DNA of 64,000 nt from Sedimentibacter sp. SX930 (GTDB lineage: Bacteria; Bacillota; Bacilli; Lactobacillales; Aerococcaceae): the NCBI GenBank assembly GCA_002155105.1, contig MUZD01000011.1:55796-119795 (forward strand). The letters are read 5' to 3'. Position numbers and translations under genes: made by a program. Below are positions 1 to 8,891 of the stretch, piece after piece (the stretch's first letter is position 1; every line of letters begins with the position of its first letter). Under the pieces are notes generated by a model that saw only the letters and a list, made by a program, of their open reading frames with translations, was not told the origin of the DNA and did not search any database.

Positions 1-325
1 CATTCGCTAAACTGGTGTACGCGATGAACCCGACGCCTGCGCGCTCTGCCGCAGCCACTGCATTGGCGTGCTGACGAATTCTTGTTTCGTTATCCCCATC
101 CGCAGAAACAAGCAATAAACGATCAAAACCTGCAAAAGCAGCATCCAGTGTTTCCGGATGATCAAAATCCCCTTGACGGACTTCCACTCCACGGGCCCGT
201 AACGCTTCCGCTTTCTCTGGATTACGAACACTGACAGCCAGTTGACTAGCCGGTACTGTTTTCAACAGAGTTTCTACTACTTTCGTACCGAATTTTCCTG
301 TTGCTCCCGTTACTAATAATTTCAT
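1..325 (-). CDS. NAD(P)H-dependent quinone oxidoreductase, QorB/NmrA-like SDR (partial)
   Basis: The gene starts at the ATG at 325-323 behind a GGAGAG ribosome binding site and runs off the left edge, so only about 108 N-terminal residues are visible. The start MKLLVTGATGKFG is a Rossmann GxxGxxG nucleotide-binding motif. The stretch after it (KTVPASQLAVSVRNPEKA, then GDFDHPETLDAAFAGFDRLLLVSA) resembles E. coli QorB (YtfG), an atypical short-chain dehydrogenase that reduces quinones with NADPH. It is divergent from an HxlR-type regulator, and such pairs are commonly thiol- or quinone-stress regulated. The exact substrate is inferred; NmrA-like proteins can also be redox sensors. Confidence 0.8.
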   Translation of the reverse strand, partial: MKLLVTGATGKFGTKVVETLLKTVPASQLAVSVRNPEKAEALRARGVEVRQGDFDHPETLDAAFAGFDRLLLVSADGDNETRIRQHANAVAAAERAGVGFIAYTSLAN

Positions 326-370
326 AGTGTATCTCTCCAATTCTTTTGTTTACTTATTTGTTGTAACCTT

Positions 371-431
371 ATAATATGGTATCAGGGATCTTTTTGTAAG
401 TAGGCACTTTAATGTGACCTAGTAACAAAAA
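371..431 (-). promoter_or_regulatory. Divergent promoter with a large dyad, probable HxlR operator
   Basis: TTTTTGTAAGTAGG at 391-404 and CCTAGTAACAAAAA at 418-431 form an inverted repeat matching at 12 of 14 positions, separated by 13 nt. On the minus strand TTACAA (399-394) and TATTAT (376-371) are spaced 17 bp and look like the -35 and -10 of the oxidoreductase gene. The -35 lies inside one arm of the dyad, so a bound protein would block the promoter. DUF24/HxlR proteins such as YodB bind similar long dyads; the assignment to the neighbouring regulator is inference. Confidence 0.6.
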
Positions 432-461
432 CAGGACTAATGTGAAAGAGAGGCATTTATT

Positions 462-806
462 ATGGCAAAAAGTCGGTTTGGTGAACCTGTAGGGGATCAA
501 ACAGAGATTTGTCCCGTCACGCAAACGCAAGACATCATTGCAGGGAAATGGAAAATCATCATATTATGGAATTTGAGCACGCAGACGAGAAGATTCAATG
601 AACTTCAACGGTTGTTGCCAAATATTTCAAAAGGGATATTAACAAGGCAATTGCGGGAACTGGAAGAAGACCAGATGGTTCACAGAGAAGTCTATAAAGA
701 AGTTCCGCCAAAAGTAGAATATTCCTTAACACCTTTGGGAGAGAGCTTTATTCCGATACTGCAGAGCATGGGTGAGTGGAGTAAAAAGAATTTGGTGAGT
801 AAGTAA
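462..806 (+). CDS. HxlR-family (DUF24) transcriptional regulator
   Basis: This 114-residue protein is almost entirely the winged-helix HxlR domain. It shows the family signature [20 protein letters not shown] near the N-terminus and [14 protein letters not shown] in the wing. Cys17 occupies the conserved position used as a redox or electrophile sensor in YodB, CatR and HxlR. The start follows a GAGAGG ribosome binding site. It is divergent from the quinone-oxidoreductase-like gene and a strong dyad lies between the two genes. The likely role is a repressor released by quinone, diamide or aldehyde stress; the inducer cannot be read from sequence. Confidence 0.85.
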   Translation: MAKSRFGEPVGDQTEICPVTQTQDIIAGKWKIIILWNLSTQTRRFNELQRLLPNISKGILTRQLRELEEDQMVHREVYKEVPPKVEYSLTPLGESFIPILQSMGEWSKKNLVSK

Positions 807-1253
807 ACTGGGCGGTGATGGCGCCAGTGCCGTTCGGAGCGGAAATCTATCAAGTTTAGCAGTTGTTGAGAAAACGATTCAGAGGATATGATTTTGTAAA
901 TATATTTACCGGTTTTTAGCGGGGATTGACTGCCGATGGTGGGTCTGGTGTTGTCGGACTTTCCGGAGACGGATCAATTCCCATTTTTTTGTGTTGGATG
1001 AAAATAGACGATATGTATTAATGGAAGTAGCTTTTTTGCGGAGGATTCAGGCGTGGAGTACATCCGATTTGAAAATGATAGCGAAATCATTTGTAAATCA
1101 GATATATAAGATAGAGCGTCTGGCTACCGGTTATATGCCTGATTGTAAAATAATTGACTGTCTAAGTCATCCGTTGACAACGCCCTATTTCTTGCGTAAG
1201 CTGTGAACTAAATTTAAGCTTAAGGCAGAAATGCAGACGAAAGGGATGGGGAT
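807..1253 (+). other. 447-bp intergenic region with likely pgmB promoter
   Basis: I see no convincing gene here. A consensus TTGACA at 1174-1179 with a weak TAAGCT at 1197-1202 (17-bp spacer) could be the pgmB promoter. The stretch 837-852 (GAGCGGAAATCTATCA) nearly matches part of the 163-bp dispersed repeat found at 2011 and 10406, so a decayed fragment of that repeat may lie here. The base composition is more AT-rich than the flanking genes. Confidence 0.4.
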
Positions 1254-1919
1254 ATGAAGGCGGTACTATTTGATTTGGATGGTGTGATCACCGATACAGC
1301 GAAGTTTCATTTTTTGGCTTGGCGCGACTTGGGAGCGGAGTTGGGCATAGAAGTGGATGAGGCGTTCAACGAGGAGTTGAAAGGGGTAAGCCGCATCGAT
1401 TCGCTAGAGCGCATATTGGCGCAAGGCGGGGTTGCGGATAAATATTCCTCAGCCGAAAAAGATGAATTATGCGTCAAAAAGAATGCCCATTACTTGGAAT
1501 TGATAAAAGAAATGACGCCGGATGACATTTTGCCGGGCATCATTCCGCTATTGGAAGAACTGAAAGCTGCCGGCATCAAAATGATCGTGACTTCAGCAAG
1601 CAAGAATGCACCGGGAATCCTGGATCTTCTGCAGGTACGTGCTTATTTTGACGGTATCGTTGATCCGGCGACTGTTAAAGCTGGCAAACCGGCTCCGGAC
1701 ATTTTTCTGGCGGGAGCGCAGCTCGCAGGCGCCGATCCGGCTGACTGTGTAGGGGTCGAAGATGCGGCTTCCGGCGTTGAAGCCATCAAAGCAGCCGGCA
1801 TCGTGGCGGTAGCGGTTGGCGATAAGCAGGTTTTGGCTTTGGCTGATCGCGTGCTGCCGAGCACCGCTGATCTGTCGCTTGCCGTTTTGCAGGAAGCGTG
1901 GGCGGAAAGCAACAAGTGA
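1254..1919 (+). CDS. pgmB: Beta-phosphoglucomutase
   Basis: This is a HAD-superfamily phosphatase/mutase of 221 residues, the usual length. The nucleophile motif is DLDGVITDT at residues 7-15, with the second aspartate as acid/base. The cap domain includes LKGVSRIDSLERIL, the substrate-gripping segment typical of beta-phosphoglucomutases. Motif II is VTSASKN, the motif III lysine is in KAGKPAPDIF, and motif IV is GVEDAASGVEAI. It interconverts beta-glucose 1-phosphate and glucose 6-phosphate in the cytosol, usually after maltose or trehalose phosphorolysis. No phosphorylase gene is adjacent. A GGGATGGGG ribosome binding site precedes the ATG, and a strong terminator follows. Confidence 0.9.
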   Translation: MKAVLFDLDGVITDTAKFHFLAWRDLGAELGIEVDEAFNEELKGVSRIDSLERILAQGGVADKYSSAEKDELCVKKNAHYLELIKEMTPDDILPGIIPLLEELKAAGIKMIVTSASKNAPGILDLLQVRAYFDGIVDPATVKAGKPAPDIFLAGAQLAGADPADCVGVEDAASGVEAIKAAGIVAVAVGDKQVLALADRVLPSTADLSLAVLQEAWAESNK

Positions 1920-1953
1920 CGGATCAGAAAATTCTAATAGATCGATAAAAGTG

Positions 1954-1980
1954 GACTTGCCAGATGGCAAGTCTATTTTT
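1954..1980 (+). terminator. Rho-independent terminator after pgmB
   Basis: GACTTGCC and GGCAAGTC form a perfect 8-bp stem with loop AGAT, followed by TATTTTT. Confidence 0.9.
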
Positions 1981-2010
1981 GTTGTCGTTTTTTTGGTGCG
2001 GTTTTGCTGT

Positions 2011-2173
2011 GGTGGCTTCGCCGGAGCAGACGCGAGCGCAAATCTATCACCTCCGACGAGCCCCTGTTCGTCGGAGGACAGCATCCGACCACGCATCCAG
2101 CTCCGGCTAACATTCGCTCGCAGGAGGAGAGCAAATCACCGGAACCGCACCTCCGTTGAGAAGGGCACTCACC
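2011..2173 (+). repeat. 163-bp GC-rich dispersed repeat, copy 1
   Basis: This segment aligns without gaps to 10406-10568 with about 20 mismatches by hand alignment, so roughly 88 percent identity. Inside it CCTCCGACGA and TCGTCGGAGG form a perfect 10-bp hairpin. CCGGAG/CTCCGG and GCGAGCG/CGCTCGC are further complementary pairs in crossing order, which would make a pseudoknot or alternative folds. Just outside it, GGTGCGGTT (1995-2003) complements AACCGCACC (2143-2151). I see no open reading frame worth keeping, no terminal target duplication and no transposase. It sits between the pgmB terminator and the GH2 operon promoter. Confidence 0.85.
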
Positions 2174-2201
2174 AGAGGAAGTGCCAACTCCCGAGGATAC
2201 C

Positions 2202-2269
2202 TTAAAAAATGTCGGATATACACTATCAAATGGCATGGAATCTGCTGCGGGATATGACTAAACTATAAA
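2202..2269 (+). promoter_or_regulatory. Promoter of the GH2-GH43-GH3 operon with motif TTAAAAAATGTCGGAT
   Basis: TTAAAAAATGTCGGAT at 2202-2217 recurs upstream of the sugar symporter gene (8789), and its first 13 bases recur upstream of the second GH3 gene (14810). At sites 1 and 2 a second block, CATGG, starts exactly 32 bases after the first base of the motif. Possible -10 elements are TAAACT (2259-2264) or TATAAA (2264-2269), without a good -35. That arrangement fits activation by the AraC-type regulator encoded at 10652-11767; the link is inference. Confidence 0.55.
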
Positions 2270-2313
2270 GTGAGAGTGGGGATGCCCACAAATGGAAGCG
2301 CATACCGGAGAGG

Positions 2314-4809
2314 GTGGATGAAATGATAGAGAAAAAATTTAATGATAAGTGGAAATTCTGGGAGAACAAGGACTCCTTTGCGTTGGTGTGGAACGTGCCT
2401 GAAACGGCCAAGGAAATCACGGTGCCGCATGATGCGATGTTCGAAAAGAACGCGCACGCAGACAGCTTAAACGGCGGCAACACAGGTTATTATGACGGGG
2501 CATTCTATAACTATGTGAAGACGCTCCACGCTCCGGCTGATTACAAAGAAAAGACGGTTATTTTGAAGTTTGAAGGCGTGTATATGAACGCCATGGTGTA
2601 CATAAACGGTGAGTTGGCGGGCAAGAACATGTTCGGGTATTCGACTTTTTATGTGCCGCTGAATGATTTTCTCCGATACGGCGAAGAGAACGAGATCCGG
2701 GTCCAAGTCCGGAACGGCGCGATGACAAATAGCCGCTGGTATTCGGGCGGAGGAATCTATCGGGATGTCTACCTGTTGGTTTCGGATGTGACGCATCTGG
2801 TTCCGGAAGGGGTCCAGATCAAAACGGCAGAAGCCGATGAAATGTTGGCAGTGCTGGACATTGCGACAGAAGTGAAGACAAGAAAGTATGCACCAAGCCG
2901 AGTCGTGTTGGAAACCGTGATCCGCGATGCGGAAGGCAATGAAGTGGCGAAAGAACACTCGCCTTTCGTATTGTTCGAGCAAGAAGAACGGATCATCAAA
3001 CAGCGCGTCACCGTGGACAGCCCCAATCGCTGGTCGGACGAAAATCCGAGCCTCTATACATGCGAAAGCAATCTGTACGTGGATGGGGAATTAGTGGATG
3101 AAGCAGAAACCACTTTCGGCATCCGGACGTTGCAGGTGGACGCGAAACGCGGGTTGCATGTGAACGGGGAAACGGTGAAGCTGCGCGGAGCTTGCATCCA
3201 TCACGACAGCGGTCTGCTTGGCGCGGCCACTTACGAGGATGCCCAATTCCGCCAAATCAAACTGCTTAAGGAAGCGGGATTCAATGCGGTGCGGATGTCC
3301 CATCACCCGATGGCGCCTGCGATGCTGCGCGCTTGCGACCGTTTGGGCATGTTCGTGATGGACGAAACGTTCGACATGTGGAACCGGATGAAATCCGACT
3401 ACGATTACGGCCTCTATTTCCAGGAGTGGTGGGAAAAAGACGTGACGGCGATGGTCCGTAAGGATTTCAATCATCCAGCTGTCATCCTTTATTCTGTGGG
3501 GAATGAAATTCCGGAAATCGGGAACCCTCACGGAGCTAAAGTCTGCCACGAGCTGTGCGCCAAAATCAAATCGTTGGACGACACCCGCTTCACCTTGGCT
3601 GGCATCAACGGCGTCTTTGCAGCGGGGGACAAGGTCGATCAGATCGTGAGCGATGTTGTTTCCGACCTGCAACAGTCAGGCAAAATCGAAGGTAACGTCA
3701 ACGACTTCATGACGCTGATGGACGGCCATCTTGATGATATCGTTGTGCATCCGGCCATCTCGGAACGCTTGGAAATGGCTTGCAGTCCGATGGATATCGC
3801 GGGCTACAACTACATGACTGCTCGTTATGAAGGGGACAGCCAAACCTATCCGAACCGCATCATGGTCGGCAGCGAAACGTATCCGCCTGAAATTGCCCGC
3901 AACTGGGACTTGGTTGAAAAACTGCCGCAAGTGATCGGCGATTTCACCTGGACCGGTTGGGATTATCTGGGGGAAGCGGGTATCGGTGTGGCTGCTTATC
4001 AATGGGGTGAAGGCGGCTTTGGCGCGAAATTCCCTTGTCAATTGGCTTATGTAGGGGATTTCGACATCACCGGAATCCGTCGACCCGCTTCCTATTTGCG
4101 TGAGATTGTCTTCGGGCTGCGGGGAAATCCTTACATCACCGTCCAAAATCCGCGCCGATACGGCGAACATTTGCTGAAGACGCCGTGGATCATGAGCGAT
4201 AATCTGTCCAGTTGGAACTGGAAGGGATGTGAAGGCAAACCGGTGATCGTCGAAGTCTACGCGCCGGGAACGGAAGTAGAACTGCTCCGCAACGAGGAAT
4301 CGTTGGGCAAACAAGCTTCCGGCAAAGCGGTAGGTTTCCGCGCGCTATTCGAAACCACTTATGAGCCAGGGGCACTTACAGCCGTGGCTTACGAAAACGG
4401 CCAGGAAATCGGCCGAATCAGTTTGAAAACTGCGGGAGAGGACTGCAAGTTGGTCTTTGGAACGGAGGAAATCCTGGATGATCTCATCTATGTCCCGATT
4501 GCCTATCGTGACGCAGCAGGAACGGTTGCTCCGGATGCCGATCAGACGATCCGTGTGGCAGTTTCCGGAGGAGCGGAGCTTATCGGCTTCGGCAGCGGCA
4601 ATCCGAAACCGGAAACAAACAACGAAAAGCATGTGACGCAAACGTTCTATGGCCGTGCGATGATCATACTCAAAAAGACTGCCGATACGGAAAACATCGT
4701 CTTGACCCTCACTGCTGAGAACGGCGTTGCGGAAACGCGGGAGTTGTCGTTGGCTGATATGGAGTCGGACCAACAAACCCTGAGCGTTTTGGAGAGCGTG
4801 AAGTTATGA
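2314..4809 (+). CDS. Glycoside hydrolase family 2 protein with DUF4982-like C-terminal region
   Basis: This 831-residue cytosolic enzyme has the GH2 order: a jelly-roll sugar-binding domain (about 20-170, with SRWYSGGGIYRDVYLL), an immunoglobulin-like domain, a TIM barrel from about residue 280, then further beta domains including a DUF4982-like stretch. Glu398 in SVGNEIPE is the expected acid/base and Glu521 in GSETYP the nucleophile. GH2 members act as beta-galactosidase, glucuronidase or related exo-enzymes, so the substrate is open. There is no signal peptide. The gene overlaps the next one by ATGA. The start could also be the ATG at 2323, which is better spaced from the GAGAGGG ribosome binding site. 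Confidence 0.85.
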   Translation: MDEMIEKKFNDKWKFWENKDSFALVWNVPETAKEITVPHDAMFEKNAHADSLNGGNTGYYDGAFYNYVKTLHAPADYKEKTVILKFEGVYMNAMVYINGELAGKNMFGYSTFYVPLNDFLRYGEENEIRVQVRNGAMTNSRWYSGGGIYRDVYLLVSDVTHLVPEGVQIKTAEADEMLAVLDIATEVKTRKYAPSRVVLETVIRDAEGNEVAKEHSPFVLFEQEERIIKQRVTVDSPNRWSDENPSLYTCESNLYVDGELVDEAETTFGIRTLQVDAKRGLHVNGETVKLRGACIHHDSGLLGAATYEDAQFRQIKLLKEAGFNAVRMSHHPMAPAMLRACDRLGMFVMDETFDMWNRMKSDYDYGLYFQEWWEKDVTAMVRKDFNHPAVILYSVGNEIPEIGNPHGAKVCHELCAKIKSLDDTRFTLAGINGVFAAGDKVDQIVSDVVSDLQQSGKIEGNVNDFMTLMDGHLDDIVVHPAISERLEMACSPMDIAGYNYMTARYEGDSQTYPNRIMVGSETYPPEIARNWDLVEKLPQVIGDFTWTGWDYLGEAGIGVAAYQWGEGGFGAKFPCQLAYVGDFDITGIRRPASYLREIVFGLRGNPYITVQNPRRYGEHLLKTPWIMSDNLSSWNWKGCEGKPVIVEVYAPGTEVELLRNEESLGKQASGKAVGFRALFETTYEPGALTAVAYENGQEIGRISLKTAGEDCKLVFGTEEILDDLIYVPIAYRDAAGTVAPDADQTIRVAVSGGAELIGFGSGNPKPETNNEKHVTQTFYGRAMIILKKTADTENIVLTLTAENGVAETRELSLADMESDQQTLSVLESVKL

Positions 4810-6476
4810 TCCGAAATCCAATTCTGCCGGGTTTTTACCCGGATCCGTCGATCTGCCGGGTCGGGGATGATTTTTATCTCGTCACTTCCAGCTTCAGTTA
4901 CTTTCCGGGCGTGCCGATCTTCCACAGCAAAGATTTGGAGCAATGGGAACAGATCGGGCACGTACTGGATCGCCCGGAACAGTTGCCGCTGACGCATGAA
5001 ATGATCTCTGCAGGCATTTTTGCACCGACAATCCGTTATCATGACGGCACGTTTTATATGATCACGACCAATATGAGCATGGGTGTCGTCAATTTTGTCG
5101 TGACCGCCAATGATCCTGCCGGTCCGTGGTCGGACATGCACATCATCCAAGGCGCGGACGGCATCGACCCTTCTTTGTTCTGGGATGATGACGGGAAGTG
5201 CTATTACACAGGTACGACTCGTTTCGATGACGAAGCCGGATCCCGGCAAGGCATCTGGTGCTCCGAAATCGATCTGGCTACTTTCGAGTTGGTCGGCGAG
5301 CGCCACATCATCGGCACCGGGGCTCAGATCAACGCTGAAGCCCCGGAAGGTCCGCATTTGTACAAAAAAGACGGTTATTACTATTTGATGATTGCTGAAG
5401 GCGGAACGGAACATTTCCATGCCATAACAATCAGCCGCAGCCAATCAGTTTTCGGGGAATATGAGAATCACCAAGGCAATCCGATCCTGACCCATCGCCA
5501 CCTCGGGAAAGGTTTTCCGATCTGGAATGTGGGCCATGGGGATTTGGTCGAATTGCAGAATGGCGAGTGGTATATGGTCTGTCTTGGTTCGCGATTGAGT
5601 GAAGGCAAACATAAACTGCTGGGCCGCGAAACCTTCCTTGTGCCGGTTGTGTGGGAGGACGGCTGGCCTGTCGTCAGCAAAGGCACAGGCAAAGTGGAGT
5701 GGACCTATCCCTCCCCGGGCCTGCCGAGTTGGCAACCGGCTGGGCGCGCAATTAATGAGTTTAAGCAACCTATCGTCGAGAATTTCGAACAGGAACTGGG
5801 GTTTGACTGGAACTATTTGGGCACGCCCCATGAAGACTTCGCCAAGGTGGAAGATGGGCGTCTGCGCTTGAAACTGTTGAAAAACGCGCTAGTTCCATGG
5901 GAATTCGACAATACGGACGGGAGCGTCTTCAGCCGCATAGCAAAGATCGGCAAAACAAAAGAAAACGTCAGCTTCGTCGGCAGACGCCAACAGCACCTCG
6001 ATTTTCAGGCAACGGTCACGGTCCACTTTTCGCCGGAGGAAAACGAGACGGCTGGCATCATTATCCTGCAGAATGACGCCAACCAATTGCGTCTGGAAGT
6101 CACGAAAGGTCAAGCGGGGAAACCGGTCGTGCGCTGTATGCGGGTGGTCTCGCACTATGATCAAGACGGCATCCAGCACTTCACCGAAGCGCAGCTGGGC
6201 GAAGTCGTTGCGGCTCCGAATCAATCGGACTTTACTCTGCAAGTGAAAGGAAAGGACTCGCGCTTCAGCTTCTCTGCAGGAACAACCGCAGACGAAATGC
6301 AGTCGGTTGCGGATCAGGTGGACGGGTCCTTCCTGGGTTCGGAAACAGCTGGCGGATTTGTCGGTGCCTATATCGGCATGTTTGCTTCCGGAAACGGACA
6401 AACGAAGGAAAAGTATGCGGATTTCGAGACCTTCATTTACGAGGGATTCGAACCGGAAGGAGAAACCAATCTATGA
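4806..6476 (+). CDS. xynB: Glycoside hydrolase family 43 beta-xylosidase
   Basis: This 556-residue protein begins with the GH43 signature NPILPGFYPDPSICRVG. The predicted catalytic residues are Asp13 (base, in YPDPS), Asp121 (pKa modulator, in GIDPSLFW) and Glu181 (acid, in EAPEGPHLYKKDGYYYL). After the five-bladed propeller, a C-terminal beta-sandwich of about 220 residues matches the XynB C-terminal domain of xylan 1,4-beta-xylosidases. It should release xylose, and possibly arabinose, from short xylo-oligosaccharides. It has no signal peptide. Its start overlaps the GH2 stop and its stop overlaps the GH3 start, both as ATGA, so the three genes are translationally coupled. Confidence 0.92.
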   Translation: MIRNPILPGFYPDPSICRVGDDFYLVTSSFSYFPGVPIFHSKDLEQWEQIGHVLDRPEQLPLTHEMISAGIFAPTIRYHDGTFYMITTNMSMGVVNFVVTANDPAGPWSDMHIIQGADGIDPSLFWDDDGKCYYTGTTRFDDEAGSRQGIWCSEIDLATFELVGERHIIGTGAQINAEAPEGPHLYKKDGYYYLMIAEGGTEHFHAITISRSQSVFGEYENHQGNPILTHRHLGKGFPIWNVGHGDLVELQNGEWYMVCLGSRLSEGKHKLLGRETFLVPVVWEDGWPVVSKGTGKVEWTYPSPGLPSWQPAGRAINEFKQPIVENFEQELGFDWNYLGTPHEDFAKVEDGRLRLKLLKNALVPWEFDNTDGSVFSRIAKIGKTKENVSFVGRRQQHLDFQATVTVHFSPEENETAGIIILQNDANQLRLEVTKGQAGKPVVRCMRVVSHYDQDGIQHFTEAQLGEVVAAPNQSDFTLQVKGKDSRFSFSAGTTADEMQSVADQVDGSFLGSETAGGFVGAYIGMFASGNGQTKEKYADFETFIYEGFEPEGETNL

Positions 6477-8665
6477 TGGATGTGCAGACACAAAAAATAG
6501 AAGCCTTGATCGGCGAAATGACTTTGGAAGAAAAAATCGGACAGCTGCAGCAATGCGGCCCTTCTTTAGTCGGTGCCTTCGAGGTCAGTTTCGAGGAACT
6601 GTTGGATATGATGTTCGATGGCCGGATCAGCCAGGAAGAATTCGGCAGATTGATGAGCACCGCCGAAAAAGACTTCCATGAGGATGATCTCCGTGCCGGA
6701 AAGATCGGTTCATACAATGGCGTCGGGGATGCGCTGACAGCGAACCGACTCCAGAAAATCGCCGTGGAAGAAAGCCGTCTGGGGATTCCTTTGCTGTTCG
6801 GCTATGATGTGATCCATGGTTTCCGGACCGTGACGCCGATCCCGTTGGCTGAAAGTTGCGCGTGGGAACCTGAACTGTGGCAAAAAACGGCCAGGATGTC
6901 TGCGGAAGAAGCGACAGCAGCGGGCGTGCATATGACGTTTGCCCCGATGGTGGATGTCGCGAAAGACGCGCGCTGGGGCCGTGTCAGTGAAGGCGCCGGC
7001 GAGGACACTCTGTTGAACGGCGACTATGGTGCAGCCAAGGTAAGAGGATTTCAAGGCCCTGACTTGTCGCAAGCGGACGCGATGGCAGCCTGCCTGAAGC
7101 ACTTTGCGGCTTATGGGGCCGGGGAAGCGGGCAAGGATTACAATCGGGTGGATATGTCCGCGCAACGCTTGCGGGAGGAATATTTGCCTGCCTACAAAGC
7201 CTGCGTCGATGCCGGGGCACGTGCTGTCATGCCGGCTTTCAACGATCTGAACGGCGTGCCGTGCACCGTGAATGAATGGCTGTTGCGGGATGTTTTGCGG
7301 GACGAATGGGGTTTTGAAGGCATCACGGTAAGCGATGCGAATGCCATCGCTGAGTGCGTGAACCATGGCGTCACGACGAATCGGCAAGCGGCTGCCAAAG
7401 AAGCGCTGCAAGCAGGAATCGATATGGATATGACTTCGAATGTCTATGCTGAGAATCTTGCCGGACTGATCGAGGCCGGTGAACTCGCAGTAGATTTATT
7501 GGACCAAGCCGTTTACCGCATCCTCAAGCTTAAAGTCGAGCTCGGCTTGTTCGAAAATCCTTATCGGACGGATGAAGAAAAAGAAAAACGGACCTTGGTG
7601 AGGCCGGAAAATCGGGCGCTTGCCCGCGAAGCGGCAACCAAATCGATGGTATTGCTGAAAAACGATGCTGTCTTGCCCCTGAATCCGCAGCAAAAAATCG
7701 CCGTCTTCGGCGCGCTTGCGAACGATCCGGGCCAGATGACGGGCGCTTGGGCAATTGGAGCGCAGGAAAATGACTGCGTCAGCTTGGTTCAAGCCATGGA
7801 TGCGCAGGAGATTTCTTATGCCTATCATCCTGGCATCGTCGACGGGATTGTGGCGAAGGATGAGATCAACCAGTTAGCGGAGACGGCGGATGTGGTGATT
7901 TTGGCCATCGGCGAGCAAAAGGAAGAGAGCGGGGAAGCAGCAAGCAAGGCGGACATCTCTTTGCCGGCCATCCAACTGGAGCTCGCAGAAACACTGCTTC
8001 GGACAGGGAAACCTGTCGTTGCCGTGCTGTTCAACGGTAGGCCGTTGGCGATCCCGACTGTTGCGGAACAGGTCCCGGCCATCCTGGAAGCGTGGCATCC
8101 GGGAATCGAAGCCGGGAATGCAATCTTGGACATTCTCTATGGCGCGGTGAATCCGAGCGCAAAATTGACGACAACGTTTCCGTTCGCAACGGGACAATGC
8201 CCGCTTTATTATGATCACATTTCCACTGGACGTCCCGGAGGCAAATCCAAATTTACCTCGAAATATTTGGACACGCCGCTTGAACCCGTGTATCCGTTCG
8301 GCTATGGCTTGAGTTATACGGCATTTTCCTACAGTAACCTGCAAGTGAGAACAACGGATGATGCGGTCCGGCTTACGGTGACCGTCACGAACAGCGGTGC
8401 GCGTGAAGGCGAAGAAATCGTCCAGTGCTACGTGCAGGACATAGTGGCCAAGCGGGCGCGTCCGGTCAAGCAGTTGAAAGCCTATCAGAAGGTATTGCTT
8501 CAGCCGGGGGAATCGATTACGGTGGAATTTGCAGTGCCGTTCGAAAAATTGGGCTACTACGATCAGAAAATGGATTACACTTTTGAAGCTGGCGAATTCG
8601 CGTTTTTTGTGGGTGGAAATTCCAGGGACAACCTTTCGGAAACGATCCATCTATCATTCATTTAA
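6473..8665 (+). CDS. Glycoside hydrolase family 3 beta-glycosidase (BglX-like)
   Basis: This 730-residue protein has the three-part GH3 architecture: an N-terminal TIM barrel (about 10-320), an alpha/beta sandwich (about 385-590) and a C-terminal fibronectin III-like domain (about 630-725). The nucleophile is Asp288 in GITVSDANAI. Other GH3 marks are DVARWGR-type DARWGRVSEGAGED and CLKHFAAYGAGEAGKDY. Such enzymes are beta-glucosidases or beta-xylosidases; the operon partner GH43 favours plant oligosaccharides. It has no secretion signal. It is the last gene of the coupled trio and is followed by a terminator. Confidence 0.9.
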   Translation: MMDVQTQKIEALIGEMTLEEKIGQLQQCGPSLVGAFEVSFEELLDMMFDGRISQEEFGRLMSTAEKDFHEDDLRAGKIGSYNGVGDALTANRLQKIAVEESRLGIPLLFGYDVIHGFRTVTPIPLAESCAWEPELWQKTARMSAEEATAAGVHMTFAPMVDVAKDARWGRVSEGAGEDTLLNGDYGAAKVRGFQGPDLSQADAMAACLKHFAAYGAGEAGKDYNRVDMSAQRLREEYLPAYKACVDAGARAVMPAFNDLNGVPCTVNEWLLRDVLRDEWGFEGITVSDANAIAECVNHGVTTNRQAAAKEALQAGIDMDMTSNVYAENLAGLIEAGELAVDLLDQAVYRILKLKVELGLFENPYRTDEEKEKRTLVRPENRALAREAATKSMVLLKNDAVLPLNPQQKIAVFGALANDPGQMTGAWAIGAQENDCVSLVQAMDAQEISYAYHPGIVDGIVAKDEINQLAETADVVILAIGEQKEESGEAASKADISLPAIQLELAETLLRTGKPVVAVLFNGRPLAIPTVAEQVPAILEAWHPGIEAGNAILDILYGAVNPSAKLTTTFPFATGQCPLYYDHISTGRPGGKSKFTSKYLDTPLEPVYPFGYGLSYTAFSYSNLQVRTTDDAVRLTVTVTNSGAREGEEIVQCYVQDIVAKRARPVKQLKAYQKVLLQPGESITVEFAVPFEKLGYYDQKMDYTFEAGEFAFFVGGNSRDNLSETIHLSFI

Positions 8666-8670
8666 TGGGG

Positions 8671-8708
8671 AAGGCGCGCTGAAGAAATATCGGCTGCGCC
8701 TTTTTTTT
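8671..8708 (+). terminator. Rho-independent terminator after the glycosidase operon
   Basis: AAGGCGC at 8671-8677 pairs with GCGCCTT at 8696-8702, and a run of eight T follows. Confidence 0.8.
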
Positions 8709-8788
8709 CATTTCAAATATAAACTTTTCGCATGTGAAAAGTTTATAAAACAACAAAGTAAACCCTTTCTGAAATAAAATAACGTATA

Positions 8789-8851
8789 TTAAAAAATGTC
8801 GGATTATCAGTAAATAATAACATGGTTGTTTGGTAAGCGGTTTTATATAAT
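8789..8851 (+). promoter_or_regulatory. Promoter of the sugar symporter gene with shared motif and cre-like site
   Basis: TTAAAAAATGTCGGAT starts at 8789, and CATGG follows at 8821-8825, the same offset as at the GH2 operon. The -10 is TATAAT at 8846-8851 and there is no good -35. TGGTAAGCGGTTTTA at 8831-8845 matches the cre consensus WTGNAANCGNWNNCW at 13 of 15 positions and lies between the motif and the -10. The arrangement suggests activation by a bound regulator and repression by CcpA. Confidence 0.55.
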
Positions 8852-8891
8852 GTGATTATCAAGCTTGATAGAAAAAAAGGAGTGATATGTT

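Noticed and set aside
991..1206. 71-codon open frame before pgmB
   Set aside because: No plausible ribosome binding site, no recognisable domain, and it would contain the pgmB promoter region.
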